Assembly (NCBI GenBank): GCA_944382835.1
Contig: CALWNP010000013.1
Coordinates: 1-60,495, forward strand
Length of the DNA: 60,495 nucleotides
DNA from: an uncultured Gemmiger sp.
GTDB taxonomy: Bacteria; Bacillota; Clostridia; Oscillospirales; Ruminococcaceae
Direction: 5' to 3'
Both the position numbers and the translations under genes were made by a program. Positions 8,488 to 16,190 of this stretch are shown here, piece by piece; within the stretch, counting starts at the first letter, position 1; each line of letters starts with the position of its first letter. A model generated the notes under the pieces. It saw only the letters and a list, made by a program, of their open reading frames with translations. It ran no database searches and had not been told where the DNA came from.

Positions 8488-9024
8488 ATGTTGGAGAATG
8501 AAGTTCTGCGCAATCTGCACACCCGCCGCAGCTGCCGCGCCTACCAGGCCAAGCAGATCAAAGAGGAAGAGCTGGAAACCGTGCTGGAAGCCGGCACCTG
8601 GGCCCCCACCGGCCAGGGTCTGCAGAGCCCGGTGATCATCGCGGTGCAGGACCCCGATACCATCCGGGAGTTGTCCAAGATGAACGCCGCCGTCATGGGG
8701 GTGAATTCCGATCCCTTCTACGGCGCCCCCACCGTTTTGGTCGTTCTGGCCGACACCCGGGTGCGCACCTATGTGGAGGATGGCAGTCTGGTGCTGGGCG
8801 CCATGATGGAGGCAGCCGCCAGCATCGGGCTGGGCTCCTGCTGGATTCACCGCGCCCATGAGATGTTCGACAGCGAGGAGGGCAAGGCCCTGCTGAAGAA
8901 ATGGGGTGTACCCCACGCCGAGTATCTGCGCGGCGTGGGCAACTGCATCCTGGGCTACCCCGCCGAGGGCGGCACCCGGGAGCCCAAGCCCCGCAAGCAG
9001 GATTACATCATCCGGGTGAAGTGA
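8488..9024 (+). CDS. Nitroreductase-family FMN oxidoreductase
   Basis: A 178-residue flavoprotein of the nitroreductase fold, which uses NAD(P)H to reduce nitro compounds, quinones or flavins; the physiological substrate is unknown. The N-terminal LRNLHTRRSCRAYQ is the FMN phosphate-binding segment, EAGTWAPTGQGLQSP follows at about 40-55, and the AAASIGLGSCWIH segment lies near 115-127. The start is the ATG at 8488 behind AAAGGAG. Forty bases separate it from acpS; no terminator lies between, so co-transcription is likely. Confidence 0.92.
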   Translation: MLENEVLRNLHTRRSCRAYQAKQIKEEELETVLEAGTWAPTGQGLQSPVIIAVQDPDTIRELSKMNAAVMGVNSDPFYGAPTVLVVLADTRVRTYVEDGSLVLGAMMEAAASIGLGSCWIHRAHEMFDSEEGKALLKKWGVPHAEYLRGVGNCILGYPAEGGTREPKPRKQDYIIRVK

Positions 9025-9064
9025 GCTTCTGCCCGGACAACCGCCGCCCCGGAGGGAGCCCACC

Positions 9065-9445
9065 ATGATTTTAGGCATCGGAACCGATCTGTGCGCGGTG
9101 GAGCGCATGGGCAAAAGCATCCAGAGCCCCGCCTTTCTGCGCCGGGTCTTCTCGGCCGGGGAGCAGGCGCTGCTGGAAAGCCGCAGCGGTAAGGCCCGGG
9201 CCGAAACCGCCGCCGCCAACTGGGCGGCCAAGGAGGCCTTTCTCAAGGCCTGCGGCACCGGCATCGGCGGGTTTGCCCTGTCCGAGCTCTCGGTGCTGCG
9301 CCAGGACAGCGGCGCTCCCTGCTTTGTGCTGGAGGGCAAGGCAGCCCTCTGGGCCAAAGAGAACCGGGTGCTGCCCCATCTGAGCCTGACCCACGACAGC
9401 GGGCTGGCCATGGCCTTTGTGGTTTTGGAAGTGCGGGATGATTAA
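9065..9445 (+). CDS. acpS: Holo-[acyl-carrier-protein] synthase
   Basis: Transfers 4'-phosphopantetheine from CoA to the serine of acyl carrier protein, activating it for fatty-acid synthesis. The 126-residue length is normal. GIGTDLCAVERM at the N-terminus (Asp for Mg2+) and WAAKEAFLKA (about 59-68, catalytic Glu) are the two family signatures. GGAGGG lies before the ATG. In Bacillus and relatives acpS sits near alr and the mazEF genes; here mazF follows directly but alr and the antitoxin are missing. Confidence 0.96.
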   Translation: MILGIGTDLCAVERMGKSIQSPAFLRRVFSAGEQALLESRSGKARAETAAANWAAKEAFLKACGTGIGGFALSELSVLRQDSGAPCFVLEGKAALWAKENRVLPHLSLTHDSGLAMAFVVLEVRDD

Positions 9446-9503
9446 AACCCCGCTTCCCTGCTTATACTGTAGGTGTGACACAACAAGCAGGGAGGCATGA
9501 CGC

Positions 9504-9881
9504 ATGGAAGTACACAGAGGAGAGGTTTTCTACGCAGATCTGAGCCCGGTGGTGGGTTCGGAGCAGGGCGGGGTACGGCCGGTACTTATCATCCAGAATG
9601 AGATCGGCAACCGCCACAGCCCCACCGTCATCGCGGCGGCCATCACCTCGCGGCAGGACAAAAACCGGCTGCCAACCCACATCGGGGTGCGCGCCGACCG
9701 CTGCGGTCTGGCCAAGGACAGCATCGTGCTGACCGAACAGATCCGCACCCTGGACAAACGCCGGCTGCGGGAACGGGCCGGGCGGATTCCGCCCGAGGAC
9801 ATGCAGCGGGTGGACGAAGCGCTGGGGGTCTCGATGGGGCTGCTCTCCCAGGACACCCACACCGACAACGGATATTTCTGA
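9504..9881 (+). CDS. mazF: MazF/PemK-family endoribonuclease toxin, without an antitoxin gene
   Basis: A 125-residue protein of the MazF/NdoA family, which cuts mRNA at short single-stranded motifs. The N-terminal RGEVFYADLSPVVGSEQGG and RPVLIIQNE (about 5-35) are the conserved beta-barrel and substrate loop, followed by VIAAAITS and the late VLTEQIRTLDKRRL. The ATG at 9504 has GGGAGG upstream. No antitoxin ORF fits in the 58 bases between acpS and this gene, and none follows before the terminator. Solitary members exist; whether this one is active is not known. Confidence 0.92.
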   Translation: MEVHRGEVFYADLSPVVGSEQGGVRPVLIIQNEIGNRHSPTVIAAAITSRQDKNRLPTHIGVRADRCGLAKDSIVLTEQIRTLDKRRLRERAGRIPPEDMQRVDEALGVSMGLLSQDTHTDNGYF

Positions 9882-9885
9882 ACCG

Positions 9886-9920
9886 AAAAACGGGTACCGT
9901 GCACAGCGGTACCCGTTTTT
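9886..9920 (+). terminator. Bidirectional terminator after mazF
   Basis: AAAAACGGGTACCG (9886-9899) pairs with CGGTACCCGTTTTT (9907-9920). The A- and T-tracts let it work for mazF on the plus strand and for the small minus-strand gene upstream of 10040. Confidence 0.95.
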
Positions 9921-9930
9921 CGTTGGGCAA

Positions 9931-10042
9931 CGGCAAAGGCCGGCGCATCTGCGCCGGCCTTTGCCGGATGGTTCTATGATCGCGCGGGGGTCGGCCGCGA
10001 TCCATTTGTTGGAATGCGCGTCTTCAACCGATGAAAACCATC
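9931..10042 (-). other. Highly structured 3' region of the 44-residue ORF transcript
   Basis: Read on the minus strand, GATGGTT (10042-10036, overlapping the ORF stop) can pair with AACCATC (9973-9967). This encloses a GATCGCG/CGCGATC hairpin (10002-9996 with 9984-9978). Directly abutting it is a perfect 17-bp stem with a 2-base loop (9966-9950 with 9947-9931). A bidirectional terminator follows. The helices stack end to end with no gap at 9967/9966, which suggests a folded RNA rather than chance. I recognise no known RNA family. Confidence 0.6.
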
Positions 10043-10175
10043 AGAACTCCATGCGGTTGAATTCGTGGATGCCCGACGGGATCACGTCGTTGTATACATC
10101 CTCGGGCAAACCGTAGGTGCAGTCCGGCTCCAGAAAGCCATGCATCCACTTTGTAAGCGTGTGCAACTTCAACAT
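10041..10175 (-). CDS. Small protein of 44 residues
   Basis: Starts at the ATG at 10175, seven to eight bases after AAGGAGATG, and ends at 10041. The product is MLKLHTLTKW..., has no membrane segment and has an acidic C-terminal half. The promoter at 10209-10237 places transcription start just upstream of this ATG, which rules out the longer in-frame start at 10253. Function unknown. The 3' end overlaps a structured RNA region, so this may be a dual-function transcript. Confidence 0.65.
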   Translation of the reverse strand: MLKLHTLTKWMHGFLEPDCTYGLPEDVYNDVIPSGIHEFNRMEF

Positions 10176-10208
10176 TGCAACCCCATCTCCTTTCTGTTTT
10201 CTACCCTT

Positions 10209-10237
10209 AGTATATGGGAGAGAGGTCGTTTTGACAA
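10209..10237 (-). promoter_or_regulatory. Promoter of the 44-residue ORF
   Basis: On the minus strand TTGTCA (10237-10232), 17 bases, then TATACT (10214-10209). This is one of the better promoters in the window for so small a gene. Confidence 0.85.
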
Positions 10238-10325
10238 GTCGCTTTTTGTACAAACTTACAAAATATTTTTGTATATCATTTTTATTTTCGGCAATTTGTC
10301 TATTGCAAGGCCACGTTTGTATTTG

Positions 10326-10439
10326 TTACGCGGACAGTTCCTCCCAGGCCTCCTGCATGTTGTCGGCCGAGAACAAGAACTCCCCTTCCGCCGAATACAC
10401 CTCGATATGGCCTGCCACATTGATAAATTTCTGGGTCAT
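10326..10439 (-). CDS. Small protein of 37 residues
   Basis: Reads MTQKFINVAGHIEVYS..., with two likely beta strands and an acidic helix (about residues 27-36). AGGGAG lies five bases before the ATG at 10439; a second ATG directly upstream is too close to it. A perfect 10-bp inverted repeat, CTGCCTTTCC/GGAAAGGCAG (10449-10458 and 10481-10490), flanks a TAGAAT-like -10 just upstream. No family recognised. The gene is between the CmpB-like gene and the 44-residue ORF, on the same strand as both. Confidence 0.55.
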   Translation of the reverse strand: MTQKFINVAGHIEVYSAEGEFLFSADNMQEAWEELSA

Positions 10440-10496
10440 CATTACTCCCTGCCTTTCCTTTGTTGTACCTTCATTCTACCGGAAAGGCAGAGAGAT

Positions 10497-10527
10497 AAAC
10501 CGGACTTCTGAGCCGAAGTCCGGTTTT
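10497..10527 (-). terminator. Hairpin terminator after the CmpB-like gene
   Basis: AAACCGGACTTC (10497-10508) pairs with GAAGTCCGGTTT (10515-10526). On the minus strand the stem ends in TTT then ATC, so the T-tract is short; the plus-strand side has TTTT. Confidence 0.65.
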
Positions 10528-10529
10528 GA

Positions 10530-10922
10530 TCATCCGATTATTTGTACTTTCAGCCGATGACGCAGGGTGCGCATGGCCCACAGCACCCATCCGCAGAGGA
10601 AAAACCACAGCACCGAGTATTTGGGGCAGATGTATCCGGCCAGATTGCCCCATTCCCGGCTGTAATCCCAGACATGGATGCCCAGCAGTTGGGTGCAGAG
10701 GATGCCCAGCCCCAGTTCCAGCCCGCTGACCCCCGCTGCCCCCAGCAGGGCGCAGACCGGCAGCGGCAGCCGCAGGCCGGCATCCAGCCAGTGGAGGTAG
10801 CACAGGCAGATGCCCCCGGCCAGAAACATGGTCCAGTGGGTGGCACCCCGCCAGGCCAGTTCCACCCCCAGGTAGGCACCGCCCCCCAGAACAAACAGAC
10901 AGCTGCGTTCCCATCGCTCCAC
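10530..10922 (-). CDS. Putative CmpB-type (PF06541-like) membrane protein
   Basis: About 130 residues with three to four hydrophobic segments. The core LELGLGILCTQLLGIHVWDYS and the later NLAGYICPKYSVLWFFLC match the signature of the 'putative ABC-transporter type IV / CmpB' membrane family common in Firmicutes; its function is not established. No ATG suits the start. A GTG at 10922 has AAGGGGG about eight bases upstream, and that site is inside the 3' arm of the preceding terminator hairpin. A longer frame to 11102 would run through the hairpin and has no ribosome site. The start is therefore tentative, the family fairly sure. Confidence 0.65.
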   Translation of the reverse strand: MERWERSCLFVLGGGAYLGVELAWRGATHWTMFLAGGICLCYLHWLDAGLRLPLPVCALLGAAGVSGLELGLGILCTQLLGIHVWDYSREWGNLAGYICPKYSVLWFFLCGWVLWAMRTLRHRLKVQIIG

Positions 10923-10926
10923 AACA

Positions 10927-10960
10927 AAAGCCCCCTTGCCGCCGGCGGCAAGGGGGCTTT
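10927..10960 (-). terminator. Terminator of pncB, a perfect 34-base palindrome carrying the next gene's ribosome site
   Basis: The two halves are exact reverse complements (AAAGCCCCCTTGCCGCC and its complement), effectively a 15-bp stem with a tetraloop. On the minus strand it is followed by TTTTGTT. The AAGGGGG in the 3' arm is also the only ribosome-site-like sequence for the gene starting at 10922. Confidence 0.9.
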
Positions 10961-11059
10961 CGGCCTCTCCCCTGCCGCCGGACCTGTGATCCAAACGGGA
11001 GTAACCCGTTCCTAGATAGTCTGTCCAGGGAAAAGAGAAAGTAACCATTTTGTCATATT

Positions 11060-12505
11060 TTATTTTGCCAGAACCTTCAGCAGGGCGTTGCGGGTGTCCC
11101 ACAGCTTCTGGCTCAGGTCCACATAGTAGCGGTGGGGGTTCTCAAACCGCTTTACCTCATCCCACAGGGTGCCGATCTGGGCCTTGCAGAACTTGCGGAT
11201 GTCGTTGAGGGCGGGGTTCTGGTACACCCGCTTGCCCTCGGCATAGATCTGGGTGGACAGGCAGCGGGCGGTGCAGTTTACATAGGTCCGCTCCTTCCAA
11301 GTTTCCACCGGATCAAAGAGGGTGATGCCGTGCTTGGTCTCCACCTCTTCGTCGGCCAGGGTGATCAGGTCGGCCATGGCCTTGCCGTCCTCGTCGTAGA
11401 TCCGCCAGACCTTCTTCAGGCAGGGAATGGTGGTCTTTTCGGCGCTCTCGGAGAGCTTCATCTTGGGTGTGTAGCTGCCGTCCGCTTCCTTGACGGCGGC
11501 CAGCTTGTACACCCCGCCGAAGACCGGGTCCGACTTGGCGGTGATCATGTTCTCGCCGATGCCAAAGCTGTCCACCCGGGCGCCCTGGAGGATCAGATCC
11601 CGGACCAGGTACTCGTCCAGGCTGTTGGAGGCGCAGATGGGGCAGTCGGGATAGCCGGCGGCGTCCAGCATCTTGCGGGCCTTCTTGGAGAGGTAGGCGA
11701 TATCGCCCGAGTCGATGCGGATGCCCTTGGGCCGCCTGCCCATGGGCTTGAGGACCTCGTCAAAGACCCGGATGGCGTCGGGCACGCCGTGGCGCAGCAC
11801 GTTGTAGGTATCCACCAGCAGAACGCAGGCGTCGGGGTACATTTCGGCGTATTTCTTGAAGGCGTCGTACTCCGAGGGGAACATCTGCACCCAGCTGTGA
11901 GCCATGGTGCCGGAGGCGGGGATGCCGAAATCCCGGGCCGCCATGACGCAGGAGGTGGAACCGCAGCCGCCGATGTAGGCTGCCCGGGCACCGAAGTAGG
12001 CGGCGTCATAGCCCTGAGCCCGGCGGGCGCCGAACTCCATGACCGGGCGTCCTTCTGCTGCCCGGACAATCCGGCTGGCTTTGGTGGCGATCAGGCACTG
12101 GTGGTTGAAGGTGACCAGCAGCAGGGTTTCCAGCAGCTGGCACTCGATGGCCGGGCCTTCCACCGTGACGATGGGCTCCTGGGGGAAGATGGGCACCCCT
12201 TCCTCGATGGCCCAGATGTTGCAGTGGAGGGTGAAGTTGGCCAGGTAATTGAGGAACTTTTCATCAAAGACCTTGGTGGAGCGCAGATAGTCGATGTCCT
12301 CCTGGGTAAATTCCAGGTGATCCACCGCGTCCATGAACTGCTGCAGGCCGGCCATGATGGCGTAGCCGCCGCCATCGGGCACCCGGCGGAAGAACATATC
12401 AAAAACCGCGATCTTGTCTTGGTATCCCTCGTCCAGATACCCGGCGGACATGGTCAGCTCGTAAAAATCGGTCATAGTCGTCAGGTTGCGTTTGACATCC
12501 AGCAT
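11060..12505 (-). CDS. pncB: Nicotinate phosphoribosyltransferase
   Basis: Joins nicotinate to phosphoribosyl pyrophosphate to give nicotinate mononucleotide, the salvage entry to NAD. The 481-residue protein begins NLTTMTDFYELTMSAGYLDEG (typical N-terminal motif), has the catalytic-site EFGARRAQGYDAA stretch near residue 170, the SSTSC-like GGCGSTSCV segment and the phosphate-binding IRIDSGDIAYLS near 265. The ATG at 12505 follows AGGGGG. An imperfect hairpin (ATAGAAA/TTTCTAT, 12522-12528 with 12504-12510) spans the ribosome site and start. It follows the D,D-carboxypeptidase gene by 106 bases and ends in a strong terminator. Confidence 0.95.
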   Translation of the reverse strand: MLDVKRNLTTMTDFYELTMSAGYLDEGYQDKIAVFDMFFRRVPDGGGYAIMAGLQQFMDAVDHLEFTQEDIDYLRSTKVFDEKFLNYLANFTLHCNIWAIEEGVPIFPQEPIVTVEGPAIECQLLETLLLVTFNHQCLIATKASRIVRAAEGRPVMEFGARRAQGYDAAYFGARAAYIGGCGSTSCVMAARDFGIPASGTMAHSWVQMFPSEYDAFKKYAEMYPDACVLLVDTYNVLRHGVPDAIRVFDEVLKPMGRRPKGIRIDSGDIAYLSKKARKMLDAAGYPDCPICASNSLDEYLVRDLILQGARVDSFGIGENMITAKSDPVFGGVYKLAAVKEADGSYTPKMKLSESAEKTTIPCLKKVWRIYDEDGKAMADLITLADEEVETKHGITLFDPVETWKERTYVNCTARCLSTQIYAEGKRVYQNPALNDIRKFCKAQIGTLWDEVKRFENPHRYYVDLSQKLWDTRNALLKVLAK

Positions 12506-12611
12506 AGAAAAACCCCCTAGGTTTCTATTGTTTCGGGTGTGTATCCGTCCGGCGGGCACATCCGGTTTCCAAGGCCGTCCGGCTTTTGGGTTCAGGTCGG
12601 TGCGCAAGGGT

Positions 12612-13931
12612 TCAGCCCCGGCGCTTTTTGTTGTTGGTGCCGCTCACCGAGAAGAGCACCGCCACCACCCACAGGAAGGCGTAGACCGCCACCGCGATCA
12701 TGGCCAGCACCACCACCACCTTGAAGTAGGTGCTGCTGAAGAACTCGCCCACCTTGGTCAGGGTGTAGAGCACCTGGTTGCGGTCCACCGTACTGCCGGC
12801 GATCAGGTCCACCGTGCCCAGGGACTCTCCCTGGATGGAGAGGGTCACGGTGCCCACCACATCTCCCTGTTTGATGGGGGCGGTGAGCCGCTCGGGCAGG
12901 TCAAAGGTCTTTTGGGTCAGGTCGGCACCCCCGTCCCGGGGCAGCAGGGTCATCATGTCGTCCGCCGGGTAGAGCATCACGGTATCCGCCTGGGTGGAAT
13001 AGATGATGGGCAGCTCCGAGATGGGCTGGGTGGTGTCCAGCGCCGGGGCAATGGTGAAGGTGTCGAAGGCCCAGTCCATAAGCTGGGCGGTCTCCACCAG
13101 GGCGGGGCGATCATCCACATCCAGCGAACTGTGCAGCACCACACTGATGTAGCTCTCCCCGTCCTGGGTGTGCCAGCCGGCAAAGTTCTGCCAGTCATCC
13201 AGGCTGCCGGTCTTGCCGCCCTGGGTGTAGCTGCGGTAATAGCCGCTGTCCGAGTTGATGAGCATATCGGTGCTCAGGATGTTGTAGGGCGCCTCGTGCA
13301 TGGTGGAGGCCGGCATCTGGTAGCTGGTGGAACCCGCCGCCTGGACAAAGGCGTCATAGCTCATGGCGGTGCGCAGGATCAGGTAGGCGTCCTTGGCGGT
13401 GGTCACGTTGCCGTGGTCCAGACCGCAGGGGTCGGCAAAGGTGGTGCCGGTGCAGCCGATGCGGGCGGCCTCCTCATTCATCATCGCCACAAAGTTGTCG
13501 ATGCTGCCGCCTCCCATGTAATCCGCCACGATGTAGGCTGCCTCGTTGCCGCTGGGCAGCTCCATGGCGTAGAGCAGCGAACGCAGGGTGTGGGTCTCCC
13601 CCCGCCAGATGTCGGCGGTGGAGGCGTTCTTCCCGTAGAGAATGTCGTAGATATAACCGGGTGCCGTCACGGTGACGGTGTCCAGCTGATCCTGGTAGGT
13701 TTCCAGCATCAGGATCATCGTCATCAGCTTGGTCAGGCTGGCGGCCTCCATGGAGGTTTCGCTCTCCTTCTCGTAGACGACAATGTTGGTGTCCAGGTTG
13801 ACCACATAGGCGGCCGCCGCACTGATGGCGAAATCCGGTTCGTACCCTTCGGCGGCAAAGGCTGGCGTTGCCATCACGAACACCAGCACCAGCATGGCGA
13901 TCCAGCCTGCAAAGCGCTTTTTCATTGGCAT
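12612..13931 (-). CDS. D-alanyl-D-alanine carboxypeptidase (peptidase S11)
   Basis: Trims the terminal D-alanine from peptidoglycan stem peptides outside the cell. A signal peptide covers about residues 4-27 (KKRF...ATPAFAA). The three penicillin-binding motifs are SLTK (65-68), SGN (127-129) and KTG (240-242). A beta-rich C-terminal domain follows to about 380, then one membrane helix (about 395-425) and a basic tail, so the enzyme is membrane-anchored at its C-terminus. 439 residues is normal for DacA/DacF. The true start may be the second ATG (13925), which is better spaced from AAGGG. An extended -10 lies upstream at 13989-13997. Confidence 0.94.
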   Translation of the reverse strand: MPMKKRFAGWIAMLVLVFVMATPAFAAEGYEPDFAISAAAAYVVNLDTNIVVYEKESETSMEAASLTKLMTMILMLETYQDQLDTVTVTAPGYIYDILYGKNASTADIWRGETHTLRSLLYAMELPSGNEAAYIVADYMGGGSIDNFVAMMNEEAARIGCTGTTFADPCGLDHGNVTTAKDAYLILRTAMSYDAFVQAAGSTSYQMPASTMHEAPYNILSTDMLINSDSGYYRSYTQGGKTGSLDDWQNFAGWHTQDGESYISVVLHSSLDVDDRPALVETAQLMDWAFDTFTIAPALDTTQPISELPIIYSTQADTVMLYPADDMMTLLPRDGGADLTQKTFDLPERLTAPIKQGDVVGTVTLSIQGESLGTVDLIAGSTVDRNQVLYTLTKVGEFFSSTYFKVVVVLAMIAVAVYAFLWVVAVLFSVSGTNNKKRRG

Positions 13932-13988
13932 CGTCCCTTGTTCCTTTCCTTGTCTTGCTCCCCCGGAAAACCCGGGAAGATCCCTCTT

Positions 13989-13997
13989 AGTATACCA
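13989..13997 (-). promoter_or_regulatory. Extended -10 promoter before the D,D-carboxypeptidase gene
   Basis: TGGTATACT on the minus strand, about 60 bases before the start, in the gap after recG. Confidence 0.5.
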
Positions 13998-14046
13998 AAA
14001 ACCGCCGGGAGAGAAAAGGTTATTTTGCCGCCCTGCCCCATTTTGT

Positions 14047-16089
14047 TCAGTTCATGGCGCCAGCCGCCTCAAACAGCCGTTCCACCTCATCGGCCAGCGG
14101 CCGGTGGGCGGGGTCGGTGAGGTTGGGATCGGCGGCCAGCAGCGCCTTGGCCTCCTCCTGGGCCACCCGCAGGGTCCGGGTATCCTGGACCAGGTCCGCC
14201 ACCCGCAGGGTGGGCAGGCCGTGCTGGGCTTCCCCGAAGAAATCGCCGGGGCCGCGGGTTTCCAGATCATACCGGGCCACCGCAAAGCCGTCCGAGGTAT
14301 GGCAGAGGAAGCTCAGCCGCTGGCGCACCGCCTCGTTCTCGTTGTCCGAGATCAGGATGCAGCAGGAATCGGCGGCACCGCGGCCCACCCGGCCCCGCAG
14401 CTGGTGCAGGGCCGACAGGCCGAACCGCTCGGCGTTCTCGATGACCATGACGGTGGCGTTGGGCACATCCACCCCCACCTCGATGACGGTGGTGGAGACC
14501 AGCACATCCAGCTTGCCCTCCTTGAACTCCTCCATCACGGCGTCCTTCTCCTTGGGCTTGAGCTTGCCGTGGAGCAGCCCAATCCGCCGGTTGGGCAGCA
14601 TGGGGCAGGCGGTCTCGGTGTAATACTGCTTGACCGCCTTCATCCCGGCGTCCAGCTCGTTCTCCTCGATGGCGGGGCAGACGATGTAAACCTGGTGGCC
14701 GGCGGCGATCTGCTTGTCCAGGAAGCCGTACATATCCCGCCGCTTTTTGCCGGTGATGAACCAGGTGCGGATGGGTTTGCGCCCGGGGGGCAGCTCGTCC
14801 AGCACCGAGATGTCCAGGTCTCCGTACATCAGCAGACCCAGGGTGCGGGGGATGGGGGTGGCGCTCATGACCAGCAGATGGGGGCTCTGGGCCTTGCCGG
14901 CCAGGATGCCCCGCTGGCGCACCCCGAACCGGTGCTGTTCGTCCACAATGGCCAGCCCCAGGTTTTTGAACACCACCTTGTCGGTGAGCACCGCATGGGT
15001 GCCCACCACCAGACCAGCCCGGCCGTCGGCGATGGCGGCCAGAGCCACCCGCTTTTCCGCCGCCTTCATTCCCCCCACCAGCAAAGTCACATTGACCCCG
15101 AAGGGTTCCAGCCGATCGGCCAGATTGGCAGCGTGCTGCCGGGCCAGGATTTCGGTGGGGGCCAGCATGGCACTCTGCCAGCCGTTCTGGGCCGCATACC
15201 AGATGGCGGCAGCAGCCACCAGAGTTTTGCCGCTGCCCACGTCCCCCTGCAGCAGCCGGTTCATGGGGGTCTTGCCACAGAGGTCATGGCAGATCTCCTC
15301 GGTGGCCCGGCGCTGGGCCCCGGTGGGGGCGTAGGGCAGGCTGCGCCAGAAGGGCTCCAGATCCAGCGGCCGCATGGGGGCGCTGGTGGCCCGCCGGCCA
15401 TGTCCCCGCAGCAGAAAGATGCCAATCTGCAGCAGGTAGAGCTCCTCAAAAATCAGCCGCCGCCGGGCGGCTGCCGCATCCGCCGCATCCCGCGGGGCAT
15501 GGATGCCCCGCACCGCCGTGGCCTTGTCCGGCATCCGGTAGCGGGTCAGCAGCTCGGGGGGCAGCGGGTCCGCCAGCTCCCGGGCGGCATCCAGAACCTG
15601 GAGCACACAGCGGGCGATCCGGGTGCCGGGCAGCCCGTCGGTGCTGCCGTAGACCGGCAGCAGCGGATTGCGGGCCACCTGTTCCTCGGTGCGGACCAGC
15701 GGGTGCAAAATTTCCCGCCGGGTCATGATACCCCCCACCCGGCCTTCAAAGAAGTAGCTCTCCCCCACCACCAGGTTCTGGGCAGCATAGGGGGCGTTGA
15801 ACCAGGAGAGGGCCAGTACCCCGCTGTCGTCGGCAGCCAGCACCCGGGAGAGCATCCGCCCGCCCTTGATCCGGCGGTCGGGGTCCTTCTGCAGGACGGT
15901 GGCCCTGACGCAGCAGTCCACATCATAGGGGGCCGACGCCACGGTATAGGGTTGGGAATAATCGATGTATCGCCGGGGATAGTGGAGCAGCAGGTCCCGG
16001 ACGGTCTGGATGCCCAGTTTTTCAAACTTTTTGGCGTAGGCCGGGCCCACGCCCTTGATGTACTGAACCGAACTGTCTAGGTTGGGCAC
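14047..16089 (-). CDS. recG: ATP-dependent DNA helicase RecG
   Basis: Remodels stalled replication forks and branched recombination intermediates. The 680-residue protein has the N-terminal wedge/OB domain (SVQYIKGVGPAYAKKFEKLG at the start is the family signature), Walker A QGDVGSGKT, the DEQH box in IVDEQHRFGVRQR, helicase motif III VMSATPIPRT, and motif VI QLRGRVGRG. The start is a GTG at 16089 nine bases after AAAGGAGG. It follows fakA by 101 bases; asp23-fakA-recG is a conserved gene order in Firmicutes, but here a terminator-like hairpin lies between fakA and recG. Confidence 0.97.
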   Translation of the reverse strand: MPNLDSSVQYIKGVGPAYAKKFEKLGIQTVRDLLLHYPRRYIDYSQPYTVASAPYDVDCCVRATVLQKDPDRRIKGGRMLSRVLAADDSGVLALSWFNAPYAAQNLVVGESYFFEGRVGGIMTRREILHPLVRTEEQVARNPLLPVYGSTDGLPGTRIARCVLQVLDAARELADPLPPELLTRYRMPDKATAVRGIHAPRDAADAAAARRRLIFEELYLLQIGIFLLRGHGRRATSAPMRPLDLEPFWRSLPYAPTGAQRRATEEICHDLCGKTPMNRLLQGDVGSGKTLVAAAAIWYAAQNGWQSAMLAPTEILARQHAANLADRLEPFGVNVTLLVGGMKAAEKRVALAAIADGRAGLVVGTHAVLTDKVVFKNLGLAIVDEQHRFGVRQRGILAGKAQSPHLLVMSATPIPRTLGLLMYGDLDISVLDELPPGRKPIRTWFITGKKRRDMYGFLDKQIAAGHQVYIVCPAIEENELDAGMKAVKQYYTETACPMLPNRRIGLLHGKLKPKEKDAVMEEFKEGKLDVLVSTTVIEVGVDVPNATVMVIENAERFGLSALHQLRGRVGRGAADSCCILISDNENEAVRQRLSFLCHTSDGFAVARYDLETRGPGDFFGEAQHGLPTLRVADLVQDTRTLRVAQEEAKALLAADPNLTDPAHRPLADEVERLFEAAGAMN

Positions 16090-16128
16090 CGGCGCAGGCC
16101 TCCTTTCGGCAAAAAATTCAAGATTGAG

Positions 16129-16172
16129 AAAAAGGACGAACCCGGGCCACGGCGGCCAAAATTCGTCCTTTT
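16129..16172 (-). terminator. Terminator between fakA and recG
   Basis: TTCGTCCTTTT (16162-16172) pairs with AAAAGGACGAA (16130-16140); on the minus strand the 3' arm runs into five T. It could be partly read through into recG, for which I see no clear separate promoter. Confidence 0.8.
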
Positions 16173-16190
16173 CTGGTTATTTCCTTCGGC

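Noticed and set aside
10041-10253. Longer 70-residue start for the 44-residue ORF
   Set aside because: It would begin upstream of the promoter at 10209-10237 and has no ribosome site.
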